From: a virus
Direction: 5' to 3' (one strand)
DNA: 34,964 nt
Virus record (IMG/VR): IMGVR_UViG_3300028548_004606
Span: 1-34,964 of that record
Below are positions 1 through 6,720 of the stretch, piece by piece. The translations under genes and the position numbers were made by a program. Under the pieces are notes generated by a model. The model saw nothing but the letters and a program-made list of their open reading frames with translations. It made no database searches and was not told where the DNA came from. How positions within the stretch are numbered: the stretch's first letter is position 1; each line of letters opens with the position of its first letter.

Positions 1-69
1 ACGGAGCTTACGCTCGTATGTAAGAATGAAGCTGCCAGCGGTCTTATTGCTGACCTAGCTGTTTCTTAA
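1..69 (+). CDS. Major capsid protein, C-terminal fragment (5' truncated)
   Basis: The first frame is open from base 1 and ends at TAA 67-69. It gives 22 residues ending EAASGLIADLAVS. This resembles the extreme C-terminus of SU10/DUF5309-type phage major capsid proteins, which commonly end in a NEAASG-type segment. The N-terminal 246 codons of such a capsid protein sit at the right edge of the window in the same phase. The two pieces are therefore probably one gene split by the choice of window ends, with some tens of residues missing between them. The piece is too short to assign without that context. A terminator follows within 30 bases, as expected after a highly expressed capsid gene. Confidence 0.7.
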   Translation, partial: TELTLVCKNEAASGLIADLAVS

Positions 70-95
70 AATAACGTAACTACGCTGTAAATTAG

Positions 96-123
96 CCTCA
101 CCCTTTCGGGGGTGGGGTTTTTT
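96..123 (+). terminator. Rho-independent terminator after capsid gene
   Basis: An 8-bp stem CCTCACCC (96-103) pairs with GGGTGGGG (110-117), with one T-G wobble and a 6-base loop. It is followed directly by six T residues (118-123). It lies 26 bases after the capsid stop and before a new strong ribosome binding site at 128-133. It probably lowers transcription into the downstream small genes and the cargo block. Confidence 0.85.
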
Positions 124-142
124 AATCGAGGAGAAAATAATT

Positions 143-244
143 ATGCCAATGGTCAAAGGTAAAAAGTACGCATACACGACAGCAGGTAAAACGGCAGCGG
201 CAAAAGCAAAAAAAACTCCCGCTAAGAAGAGAAGGAAAAAGTAA
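143..244 (+). CDS. Short lysine-rich basic peptide
   Basis: 33-residue ORF with a strong Shine-Dalgarno GAGGAG at 128-133, 9 bases before the ATG. The product starts MPMVKGKKYAY and ends in a run of Lys, Ala and Arg (about 14 Lys or Arg in 33). Small basic peptides of this kind often follow the capsid gene in phages of this type. A nucleic-acid-binding or packaging role is possible but unproven. Its TAA overlaps the next ATG (TAATG), which indicates translational coupling. It is short, but the ribosome binding site and coupling make it convincing. Confidence 0.7.
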   Translation: MPMVKGKKYAYTTAGKTAAAKAKKTPAKKRRKK

Positions 245-528
245 TGCTGATCAAAGAAAAGATTATCCCTACCGAGAAAGGGATTGAAATTCAGAAGACA
301 TTTGATAATGACGTATATATTGAAGAAGCCAAACAAATTAGAGATCAGGGGCTAGGGCAAACGGGCGAGAATCGTTTAGTCGGCAGAATACCTGTTCATC
401 TCGTCGTTCAGTGGATGAAAGAAGCTGGCTTGTCTTGGAGTGATACCGAGGCTAAAAAAGACCTAATTCGCAAGAAAATGCTATCAGGTGAGTTTGATGC
501 ATTTCGCGTGTGGAAAGGAAGCTACTGA
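244..528 (+). CDS. Conserved phage protein, unknown function
   Basis: 94 residues, starting in a TAATG overlap with the preceding basic peptide gene. The middle and C-terminal part (IPVHLVVQWMKEAG, then a Lys/Asp-rich helix and a terminal FRVWKGSY) resembles small proteins often found just after the capsid gene in podovirus-like phages. No enzymatic motif, signal peptide or membrane segment is visible. The next gene starts in a TGATG overlap, so the two are translated together. A structural or head-completion role is a guess from position only. Confidence 0.65.
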   Translation: MLIKEKIIPTEKGIEIQKTFDNDVYIEEAKQIRDQGLGQTGENRLVGRIPVHLVVQWMKEAGLSWSDTEAKKDLIRKKMLSGEFDAFRVWKGSY

Positions 529-701
529 TGGCAACTAACAAGGAATCGTTAATGATCCACGAAAAAGAGTGTGCGCTGCGGTATGAGCATATCCAGACGC
601 GCTTGGAGTCAGGCAACGCAAGATTTGACAAAATAGAGCGCCTCATCTTTGGCGTCTACCCGTTTATTTTAGCGGCGGTAGCCATCGGCAAGTGGCTGTA
701 G
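528..701 (+). CDS. Small membrane protein, holin-like
   Basis: 57 residues from ATG 528, which overlaps the previous stop (TGATG). Shine-Dalgarno AAGGA at 515-519 supports this start over an upstream in-frame codon at 510. A hydrophilic, helix-forming N-terminal half (HEKECALRYEHIQTRLE) is followed by one C-terminal membrane segment (FGVYPFILAAVAIGKWL). This layout resembles XhlA-type or other small phage lysis membrane proteins. With the adjacent 710-1060 gene, which has the opposite topology, it may form a holin/antiholin-like pair. The function is inferred. Confidence 0.55.
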   Translation: MATNKESLMIHEKECALRYEHIQTRLESGNARFDKIERLIFGVYPFILAAVAIGKWL

Positions 702-709
702 AGTAACTT

Positions 710-1060
710 ATGGATAGTGTCGTTAAGCTGATTAATGAGGTGGGCTTTCCTATCGCTGCCGCTTTGGGCTTAGGTTTATTTATTTGGAAACTTATTAATC
801 GTATTATTGATGGCTTAGAGACAAAGGTAGATACGTTAGATGACAAGCTAGTTGAGCAGATAAGTAACCTGGAACAGCGGTTGGGTGGAAAATTAGACGG
901 ACAGCATGGAATACTGATTGCTTTAATAGATCGAGTACGCTCTGTCGATAATGAAATCATACGCCAAGACGTATTGCTCAAGACCGTATTAGGTGTACCA
1001 CAATTGTTACAAACTGATCGAATTGCAAAGGCAGACAGAGATGACCAGCGAAAGGACTAA
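710..1060 (+). CDS. Membrane-anchored coiled-coil phage protein
   Basis: 116 residues. The N-terminus holds one membrane segment (about residues 11-28, GFPIAAALGLGLFIWKLI). A long charged, probably coiled-coil region follows (KVDTLDDKLVEQISNLEQRL), with a basic tail. Similar small proteins occur near lysis genes in marine phages, where no function is established. Its 3' end overlaps csgF by 20 bases, so csgF is likely translated after it. It could belong to the lysis cluster (membrane spacer or holin partner) or mark the upstream edge of the inserted cargo block. Confidence 0.55.
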   Translation: MDSVVKLINEVGFPIAAALGLGLFIWKLINRIIDGLETKVDTLDDKLVEQISNLEQRLGGKLDGQHGILIALIDRVRSVDNEIIRQDVLLKTVLGVPQLLQTDRIAKADRDDQRKD

Positions 1061-1493
1061 GATTATCGCAAGCACATTGCTTTGGATAACAATACCAATC
1101 ACTGCCGATCAGATGACCCATAAGTTTAAATCACCTTCCTTCAACGGACAAAATACCTCGTCGCACTGGTTAACCATAGAAAACCAAGAATTTAGCCGAA
1201 AAAGCGACATAGCTGATGAAATAAAAGCGTACCAGGATGAACTGGCAAGGGACCAGGAAAATACTACCCTGGCCCGGTTTATCCGCAATCTTGAATCTCG
1301 GATCTACGCGGAGCTATCGAGGCAGCTAGTCAATAACCTGTTCGGTGAAACTATGTCTACCGAAGGGATATTGGAACTAGAGGGCAACACTATCCAATAC
1401 TTTGTGGATGGCGATTTCATAACTTTGATAATAACGGATGCCGATGGCAATGAAACTACCATTACACTTCCTGTCGGTTCTTTTAGTTTCTAG
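1041..1493 (+). CDS. csgF: Curli assembly protein CsgF
   Basis: 150 residues from ATG 1041, chosen because it gives a signal peptide (hydrophobic core IIASTLLWITIPITA, likely cleavage after Ala22). The mature N-terminus (MTHKFKSPSFNGQN, residues 25-38) matches the CsgF signature known from E. coli (MTFQFRNPNFGGNP). In E. coli this peptide inserts into the CsgG pore and forms its second constriction. The C-terminal beta-rich part (FITLIITDADGNETTITLPVGSFSF) also fits the family. In curli systems CsgF is exported and couples secretion to nucleation at the cell surface. It overlaps csgG downstream. An insertion rich in charged helix residues (about 50-95) separates the two conserved ends. Confidence 0.88.
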   Translation: MTSERTKIIASTLLWITIPITADQMTHKFKSPSFNGQNTSSHWLTIENQEFSRKSDIADEIKAYQDELARDQENTTLARFIRNLESRIYAELSRQLVNNLFGETMSTEGILELEGNTIQYFVDGDFITLIITDADGNETTITLPVGSFSF

Positions 1494-2265
1494 CTGTTCA
1501 ATTGTTGACCAGTTTGATGATACCTTTGAGCAAAGATTTAAAGCTAACGATGTGTCAAAGATTACCGATCTGCAAACTACGGCTCTAATCAACGCTAAAC
1601 CTCCAGCCGTACAGCCAGTAGTCGCTGTATATCCGTCCTCCTTTACAGATCAGACAGGGCAGCGCAAAAGCAATAGCTCATTCGCTCTATTCTCAACAGC
1701 CGTTACACAGCAACCTAGCGCCCTCCTTATACGCGCCTTAAAACACGCAAGCGGAGGCAAATTCTTTCGAGTAGTGGAAAGGGTGGGCTTAGATAACCTT
1801 ACAAAAGAAAGGCAGTTAATACGATCAGCGCGTGAGCAGTTATCCCCGGGTGGTGAGACTAACAAAGTACCACCACTGTTGTTTGCTGGTGTCTTGTTTG
1901 AGGGTGCAGTTCTATCGTATGAGTCAAATCTTAAAACTGGAGGAATAGGCGCACGGTGGCTAGGTATTGGTAAGAGCGCACAGTACAGAAAAGACAACAT
2001 CACAGTCAGCTTGCGAATGGTATCAGTAGCCACTGGCGAGATACTGTCTGAGGTTATGTCGCAGAAAACAGTTTACTCCTATGCTCAGTCGGAGGATGTC
2101 TTTCGTTTCATTGAAATGGGAACGGAATTAATTGAGATTGAGGCAGGGAATTCATCTAACGAGAGCAGCACAATCGCTCTGATGAAAGCCATCGAGCAAG
2201 CTGTATTGGAGTTAATGAACATTGGTTTTACAAGAGGGTTTTGGGCTTATGAAAAAGATGAATAA
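1450..2265 (+). CDS. csgG: Curli secretion channel lipoprotein CsgG
   Basis: 271 residues from ATG 1450; in-frame ATGs at 1438 and 1444 are alternatives. A lipoprotein signal ends in LLVSSC, making Cys16 the lipidated residue. Conserved CsgG blocks follow: PVVAVYPSSFTDQTGQ, FSTAVTQQPSALLIRAL, a membrane-hairpin region with YESNLKTGGIGARWLGIG, VSLRMVSVATGEILSEV, and IEQAVLELMNIGFTRGFW. These align well with E. coli CsgG, a nonameric outer-membrane pore that exports curlin subunits. Length is near the family norm (277 in E. coli). The pore-lining loop differs from E. coli: the conserved Phe is kept (Phe81), but the preceding Asn position is Leu80. The gene overlaps csgF and the next gene, so the three are co-translated. 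Confidence 0.93.
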   Translation: MKLPLHFLSVLLVSSCSIVDQFDDTFEQRFKANDVSKITDLQTTALINAKPPAVQPVVAVYPSSFTDQTGQRKSNSSFALFSTAVTQQPSALLIRALKHASGGKFFRVVERVGLDNLTKERQLIRSAREQLSPGGETNKVPPLLFAGVLFEGAVLSYESNLKTGGIGARWLGIGKSAQYRKDNITVSLRMVSVATGEILSEVMSQKTVYSYAQSEDVFRFIEMGTELIEIEAGNSSNESSTIALMKAIEQAVLELMNIGFTRGFWAYEKDE

Positions 2266-2974
2266 AGTATTATTATCCTTGTCACTTTTAAGCACTGCGG
2301 TGCTGGCTGCCGACAATGAAATATACATTTCCCAGGCAGGGGCTACGGCCTCGATAGACGTCGAGCAGTTAGGTATCAGTAACTTAATTGGCGGTCTTAG
2401 CTCATCGGCTGGAAGTCTAACGGCATTTGATTTGGATGGCGCATCAATGACCTTAGACATAAATATGATAGGCGCAACCAACAAGTTCTTTGGTGATATT
2501 TGGGCAGATAGCTTTACTGGTAACTACAACTTCACTGGTTCAACTAACCTGTTTACGATCCAAGTAGACCCCACAAATACCTATGGTGCTGACTCTAGTA
2601 ACCATCAAGTCGCGGTGACAGGCGCATCTAACACAATGACTCTTAATCAAGGGACTTCAGCACTAGCGGCTACCTTAGATTTAGATTGGATAATACAAGG
2701 CTCTAACAACACGATCACCTCAAATATAAATATTGATGGCGCGACAAACTTTATGGATATAGACGGCAGTGATAACACTGTGACCTACACAGGAGCAGGC
2801 GTTACTGCATCGGCAGGAGGTTACTTCTACCTCGACCACACTGGCGGATCGAGGACATTCAATGTACAGCAGCTTTCAACCCAAGATAATGACTGGCTCA
2901 AGATTACCTCTGTTGGTTCTTCTGGTACTGTTTGTGTCATTCAAAACGATCAAGGCTCAAGCCTCGGCTGCTGA
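2249..2974 (+). CDS. Secreted curlin-repeat-like protein (candidate CsgG substrate)
   Basis: 241 residues. ATG 2249 gives a clean Sec signal peptide (KKMNKVLLSLSLLSTAVLA, cleavage about residue 20). The mature protein starts with a curlin-like unit, YISQAGATASIDVEQLGISN, matching the Q-x-G-x-x-N pattern of CsgA/CsgB repeats. Looser units follow with Gly-Ala-Ser/Thr-Asn turns (GATNKF, GASNTM, GSNNTI, GATNFM, GSDNTV), consistent with a stacked beta-solenoid rich in Asn, Thr and Gly. Cys229 and Cys241 lie in the last 13 residues, unusual for a curlin. It overlaps csgG by 17 bases. The likely role is the amyloid or surface-fibre subunit exported by CsgG. Identity as csgA or csgB cannot be decided. 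Confidence 0.75.
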   Translation: MKKMNKVLLSLSLLSTAVLAADNEIYISQAGATASIDVEQLGISNLIGGLSSSAGSLTAFDLDGASMTLDINMIGATNKFFGDIWADSFTGNYNFTGSTNLFTIQVDPTNTYGADSSNHQVAVTGASNTMTLNQGTSALAATLDLDWIIQGSNNTITSNINIDGATNFMDIDGSDNTVTYTGAGVTASAGGYFYLDHTGGSRTFNVQQLSTQDNDWLKITSVGSSGTVCVIQNDQGSSLGC

Positions 2975-3998
2975 TATTGGGGGAGTCTCTGAGGTTTCTG
3001 GATACGCTCAAATTAAGCGAGGGACATCGGCTAACAATGCAGACTTAGCGTTCTCAATCCAAAGCAATGATCAAGCTGTTACTAGCAACGGCAGAATGGC
3101 GATAACCTTTCTTGATGACTCAACGGTGAAGCTAACAGAGCATAGCCAGCTTACGATAGACGAATACATTTTTGATCCAGACCCCAGCAAGTCAAAGATG
3201 GCGCTGACGTTTGGTCTTGGCACAGCAAGGTTTATTAGTGGCACGTTAGGCAAGATAGATAAACGCAACATCGCACTAAAAACTCCAACTGCTGATATCG
3301 CTATTCGTGGGACAGACTTCACTGCAACAGTGGATGAGTTAGGCCGCAGTCTCATCATCCTATTGCCAGATCAATACGGTGTGTCGAGTGGTGAGATTGA
3401 GGTAATCACAGCAATGGGTGCTGTCTTGCTCAACAAACCGTATGAGGCCACAACAGTCTCAGTGTTTGAATCTGCACCAAGCAAGCCTGTCATCTTAGAC
3501 CTTACGCTTGATTTCATTGACAACATGCTAATCGTTACACCCCCAAAAAAAGAAACGGTAATAACGGAAGAACGCACAACCAAGGTGGCAAACATACTAG
3601 ACTTTAACGGACTAGATATTGACTATTTAGAGCAGGATTTTCTGTCTGATGATAGCCTTGAATTTACCGAGCTGGACATAAATTTCTTAGACGTCAATTA
3701 TCTGGAGGACTTACTTAACATTCTAGATGCACTAGCGATAAACGAGGAGGAGGATAAATTAAAACAAGTCTCAGGTGTCACGATAGCCGGGACAACCTTG
3801 GGCGCTGATGCCGAAACCCAGATCACTACTCTAATTACAGGTCAAACAATCAGCCTAATGAGAAACGTGAGCGAATATACAAGGCTCGATTTAGACATTG
3901 CTGGGGGGTATACCGTGATCCTGATTCAAGACGGAATTTCAAATAAAATTAAGATTAATGGTGGTGACTCAACCATTAGGATATTGCAGGAAGGATAA
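2889..3998 (+). CDS. Secreted FecR-domain protein with curlin-like C-terminus
   Basis: 369 residues from ATG 2889, chosen because it places a signal peptide first (SRLPLLVLLVLFVSFKTIKA); an ATG at 2862 is in frame upstream. A FecR domain spans about 35-150: SGYAQIKRG, FLDDSTVKLTEHSQLTIDEY and the hallmark TPTADIAIRGTDFTATVD. Two related acidic segments follow (LDIDYLEQDFL and LDINFLDVNYLEDLL, about 242-277). The last 30 residues hold ILIQDGISNKIKINGGDS, echoing the QLGISN unit of the preceding curlin-like protein. FecR domains of this type often occur with CHASE2 cyclases as envelope sensors or anchors. The gene overlaps the curlin-like gene by 86 bases and the cyclase start (TAATG). Confidence 0.82.
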   Translation: MTGSRLPLLVLLVLFVSFKTIKAQASAADIGGVSEVSGYAQIKRGTSANNADLAFSIQSNDQAVTSNGRMAITFLDDSTVKLTEHSQLTIDEYIFDPDPSKSKMALTFGLGTARFISGTLGKIDKRNIALKTPTADIAIRGTDFTATVDELGRSLIILLPDQYGVSSGEIEVITAMGAVLLNKPYEATTVSVFESAPSKPVILDLTLDFIDNMLIVTPPKKETVITEERTTKVANILDFNGLDIDYLEQDFLSDDSLEFTELDINFLDVNYLEDLLNILDALAINEEEDKLKQVSGVTIAGTTLGADAETQITTLITGQTISLMRNVSEYTRLDLDIAGGYTVILIQDGISNKIKINGGDSTIRILQEG

Positions 3999-5776
3999 TG
4001 AAAAAGACGATTATAGGGGCTGTTGTTGCGCTGTTGTTTTCTCTTTTAATCTATCAGCCCACCTTGCTTGAGGTTATAAAGCTAAGAACCTTTGATGCTT
4101 TGGTGCAGACTCAAGAGCCTACTGGCAATCTGGTAGTGCTGAATCTGACAGAGGATAATATTCACCAGGAAGGCGGTTGGCCTTTCCCTCGTCAAAGACT
4201 CGCTGAGATTCATGTTGATCTATTGAATGCCGGGGCAGCCTCAGTATCTTGGGTTGCAGTCTTTAGTGAGCCAGATCGGTTCGGGGGTGATGCGGCTTTT
4301 GCGGAGGCTCTCTCTTATAACACTAGTGTCATCGCCATGTTTGAGACTGATGGATTTAAAGACACACCCAAGACCGAAGGAACGGTTATTCTTGGTGATG
4401 ATGTGGGCGGTATACGGGCTCAAGGCGTTACGCAGAACATAAAGCCATTAAGAGATGTAGCCCTTCAAGGGATAGTCTCAGCCCCGGTGGACGTTGATAA
4501 TCTTGTTAGACGTATGCCTTTGTTAATGCGGTCTAATGATGGATGGATTGCCAGTTTCGGCATGCAGCTACTCAAAGCTGTTACAGGGACAAGCACTTAC
4601 GTTATTAAAACTAACGCTAATGGCATTCAAGAGGTACGCGTCAAGCAGCTAAACCCTATTCCAACAGACACTAATGGCAGAGTTTGGGTCAATTGGATAC
4701 AAACAGACACCACTTCCCTTAATAAAATGGATGTTGCGGGAAAGATGGTTATTGTCGGCACGACAGCCAAAGGAATACTACCTCAAATCGCAACGCCTAT
4801 CGGGTTGGTATATCCGCATCAGATTCAAGCATCGCTCTTAGAAACGATATTACACGCGTCTAACAAGCCGATGCCGATGATACCGCAGAGCGCTTTACTG
4901 TACGAGATATTGATCTTTACTGTTGGTGTGGTGCTGGTATTTTTGTTTATTAACTATCTTGGTGTCTATCTTGGCCTAGCGTTATCGGCGGGCTCAATCA
5001 CAGCAATGGGTGCGTTTGGATTTTACCTCATACAACGTGGAATTCTAATCGACGTAACCTGGGCAATGATCTCTCAGTTCGTGGTCGCAGCAGCCACGTT
5101 CTATCTTAATTACAAAGAGCAATACAAGCTAAGACAGTTAATCAAAAAGCAGTTTGAACACTATTTAGACCCTCGCCAGGTTAAACGGTTACAGGACAAC
5201 CCCAGCCTCTTAAAGCTGGGAGGTGAGAAGCGATACTGCACGTTCTTGTTTACTGATGTTCGTGGCTTTACCGCCTTGTCCGAAAGGGTAAGCCCGGAAG
5301 AGGTTGCTTATATAATGAATCGAGCCTTGACCGCACAGCAATCCGCAGTCGCTGAGTGTCACGGCATGGTCGATAAGTACATTGGCGATGCAATGATGGC
5401 AATATTTGGTGCGCCTTTAGCCTTGGAAAATCACGAAGATTGGGCTATCAAATGCGCCAAGCAGATTCAAATCAACATGGAAGAACTGAACAAAGAGTTT
5501 ACGGCGAAAGGATTACCACCGATCCAGATAGGGATAGGCATTAATAGCGGTGATGCGATCATTGGCAACATGGGCAGCGACCAGAGGTTTGACTATACGG
5601 CCATAGGTGATGCCGTCAATATTGCTGCCCGGTTAGAATCTGGGACGAAAGCAGCAGAGGTTGATGTGTTAATAGGGATCAGCACGAAGCAACGCTCTGG
5701 CAGTAGCTTGAAAGAATTGCCTCCGATTGAGGCAAAAGGTAAGGCTGAAAAGCTGCTTGTTTATACACTAGCGTGA
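3998..5776 (+). CDS. CHASE2-domain class III adenylate/guanylate cyclase
   Basis: 592 residues. One N-terminal membrane segment (about 3-21), a periplasmic CHASE2 sensor domain (about 25-290, with FDALVQ, GGWPFPRQRLAEI and the GKMVIVGTTAKG block), and three membrane segments (about 302-319, 322-345, 352-371). A cytoplasmic cyclase domain (410-592) follows. Catalytic residues of class III cyclases are present: metal-binding Asp420 (FTDVRGF) and Asp464 (VDKYIGDAMMAIFGAP), Lys460, the DYT motif at 532-534, and transition-state Asn541 and Arg545 (NIAARLE). It should make cAMP, or possibly cGMP, in response to an envelope signal. It starts in a TAATG overlap with the FecR gene, so sensor partner and enzyme are made together. 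A full-length membrane cyclase is very unusual phage cargo. Confidence 0.93.
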   Translation: MKKTIIGAVVALLFSLLIYQPTLLEVIKLRTFDALVQTQEPTGNLVVLNLTEDNIHQEGGWPFPRQRLAEIHVDLLNAGAASVSWVAVFSEPDRFGGDAAFAEALSYNTSVIAMFETDGFKDTPKTEGTVILGDDVGGIRAQGVTQNIKPLRDVALQGIVSAPVDVDNLVRRMPLLMRSNDGWIASFGMQLLKAVTGTSTYVIKTNANGIQEVRVKQLNPIPTDTNGRVWVNWIQTDTTSLNKMDVAGKMVIVGTTAKGILPQIATPIGLVYPHQIQASLLETILHASNKPMPMIPQSALLYEILIFTVGVVLVFLFINYLGVYLGLALSAGSITAMGAFGFYLIQRGILIDVTWAMISQFVVAAATFYLNYKEQYKLRQLIKKQFEHYLDPRQVKRLQDNPSLLKLGGEKRYCTFLFTDVRGFTALSERVSPEEVAYIMNRALTAQQSAVAECHGMVDKYIGDAMMAIFGAPLALENHEDWAIKCAKQIQINMEELNKEFTAKGLPPIQIGIGINSGDAIIGNMGSDQRFDYTAIGDAVNIAARLESGTKAAEVDVLIGISTKQRSGSSLKELPPIEAKGKAEKLLVYTLA

Positions 5777-5786
5777 GGTAAAATTT

Positions 5787-6170
5787 ATGATAGGAGCAAT
5801 AGTTAATGGAATTACAAATCTTGGCAGCACCTACTTAAAGAATAAAGGGGCTGAAAAGCAAGCTATCCATGAAAGCAAGATGACCCAAATTAGCGGTGAT
5901 GTTGATTGGGAATCTAAGATGGCAGCAGCCTCTGGGGACTCGTGGAAAGACGAATATCTAATTATTTTATTAACGTCCCCCGTTATTGCAATTATGTATG
6001 GCGCAGTTACCAATAACCCTGAAATTATAGCTCGCGTGGAGTATGGCTTTACGGTTCTCAATAGTCTTCCTGAGTGGTTCAGCTATCTGCTAGGCGTCGG
6101 TGTAACTGCATCATTTGGAGTCAAAGGCGCAGGTCAATTTATGAAACTTAAAAACAAGCTAGGTAAATAA
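5787..6170 (+). CDS. Holin, 3-transmembrane type
   Basis: 127 residues. The N-terminal part is hydrophilic and amphipathic. It is followed by hydrophobic segments YLIILLTSPVIAIMYGAV, a second region around GFTVLNSLPEWFSYLLGVGV, and a C-terminal Gly-rich stretch with a basic tail. The SWKDEYLIILLTSP block resembles the 3TM holin family described for gene transfer agents and many phages (GTA_holin_3TM). Its TAA overlaps the ATG of the endolysin gene (TAATG), giving the usual holin-endolysin pair. It would form membrane lesions to time lysis. Confidence 0.8.
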   Translation: MIGAIVNGITNLGSTYLKNKGAEKQAIHESKMTQISGDVDWESKMAAASGDSWKDEYLIILLTSPVIAIMYGAVTNNPEIIARVEYGFTVLNSLPEWFSYLLGVGVTASFGVKGAGQFMKLKNKLGK

Positions 6171-6529
6171 TGCAAAAGTATAAGTATTTTAAGATAGAAG
6201 ATTTTAACTGTCAGGAAACGGGCGAAAACGAAATGGACATCGAGTTTATAAAAGGACTAGATAATCTTAGAGCCGCTTGCGGATTTCCGTTTGTGATTAC
6301 CTCTGGATTCAGAAGTAAAGAACATAGTATAGAGGCCGCTAAAGTTGCAGCCGGCAAAAAATTAGGCACTCACGCGCAAGGAATTGCATCTGACATTCGA
6401 GTATCTGGAGGAAGCCAACGAGCAAAGATAGTAAAACACGCATCAGCAATGGGTATGTCAGTAGGTGTTGCGAAAACATTTGTACACGTTGATACACGAA
6501 AGACAGAGCAGATGTGTTGGTGTTACTAA
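6170..6529 (+). CDS. Endolysin, M15-family peptidase
   Basis: 119 residues with the M15_3 layout: ITSGFRSKEHS (residues 43-53), then THAQGIASDIRV, which supplies His68 and Asp75, and FVHVDTR, which supplies His106. These three residues are the expected zinc ligands, and Asp108 is also conserved. Such enzymes are L,D/D,D-endopeptidases that cut peptidoglycan cross-links. No signal peptide is seen, so release depends on the holin. The C-terminal MCWCY with two Cys is unusual. This is the last gene before the attachment site, and it converges with the integrase gene. Confidence 0.88.
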   Translation: MQKYKYFKIEDFNCQETGENEMDIEFIKGLDNLRAACGFPFVITSGFRSKEHSIEAAKVAAGKKLGTHAQGIASDIRVSGGSQRAKIVKHASAMGMSVGVAKTFVHVDTRKTEQMCWCY

Positions 6530-6558
6530 TCTCATAGATCGAGGTGGCTATGTGATTT

Positions 6559-6589
6559 TAGTGGGCAATCTGCATTATAGTGGGCAATC
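6559..6589 (+). repeat. Paired TAGTGGGCAATC repeats, putative integrase arm sites
   Basis: TAGTGGGCAATC occurs at 6559-6570 and again at 6578-6589, two exact copies spaced 19 bases start to start. An inverted copy of the first 11 bases is at 6721-6731 and a one-mismatch copy at 6786-6796, on the other side of the tRNA-like core. Short repeats flanking a core on both sides are the known layout of arm-type integrase sites in attP. The assignment is inferred from arrangement. Confidence 0.6.
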
Positions 6590-6623
6590 GTGTTTTTGCT
6601 AAATCGCTACAGCCCAGTGAGAA

Positions 6624-6673
6624 TGGTGCACCCGGAGGGATTCGAACCCCCGACCAAGTGGTTCGAAGCCACC
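6624..6673 (-). other. attP core: 3' half of a tRNA-Arg(UCG) gene
   Basis: Read on the minus strand, this is the 3' half of a tRNA. It has a 5-bp anticodon stem (GGTGG/CCACT, one G-T) with loop CTTCGAA, giving anticodon TCG, then a 5-base variable loop TGGTC, a T stem GGGGG/CCCTC with loop TTCGAAT, acceptor strand CGGGTGC, discriminator A and encoded CCA (6624-6626). The matching 5' acceptor strand GCACCCG and a D arm are absent upstream. It is therefore not a complete tRNA but the segment that would restore a host tRNA-Arg after integration. The integrase gene begins next to it. Confidence 0.85.
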
Positions 6674-6720
6674 CGCTAATAGTGAATTAAACTTATATTA
6701 ATCAATGACTTACTAAAATA

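Noticed and set aside
4227-4442. 71-codon plus-strand ORF inside the cyclase gene
   Set aside because: Out of frame within the CHASE2 domain and without any start signal or motif.
6624-6673. Complete tRNA gene
   Set aside because: Only the anticodon arm, T arm and 3' acceptor strand are present; the matching 5' acceptor GCACCCG and D arm are missing, so it is an attachment core.
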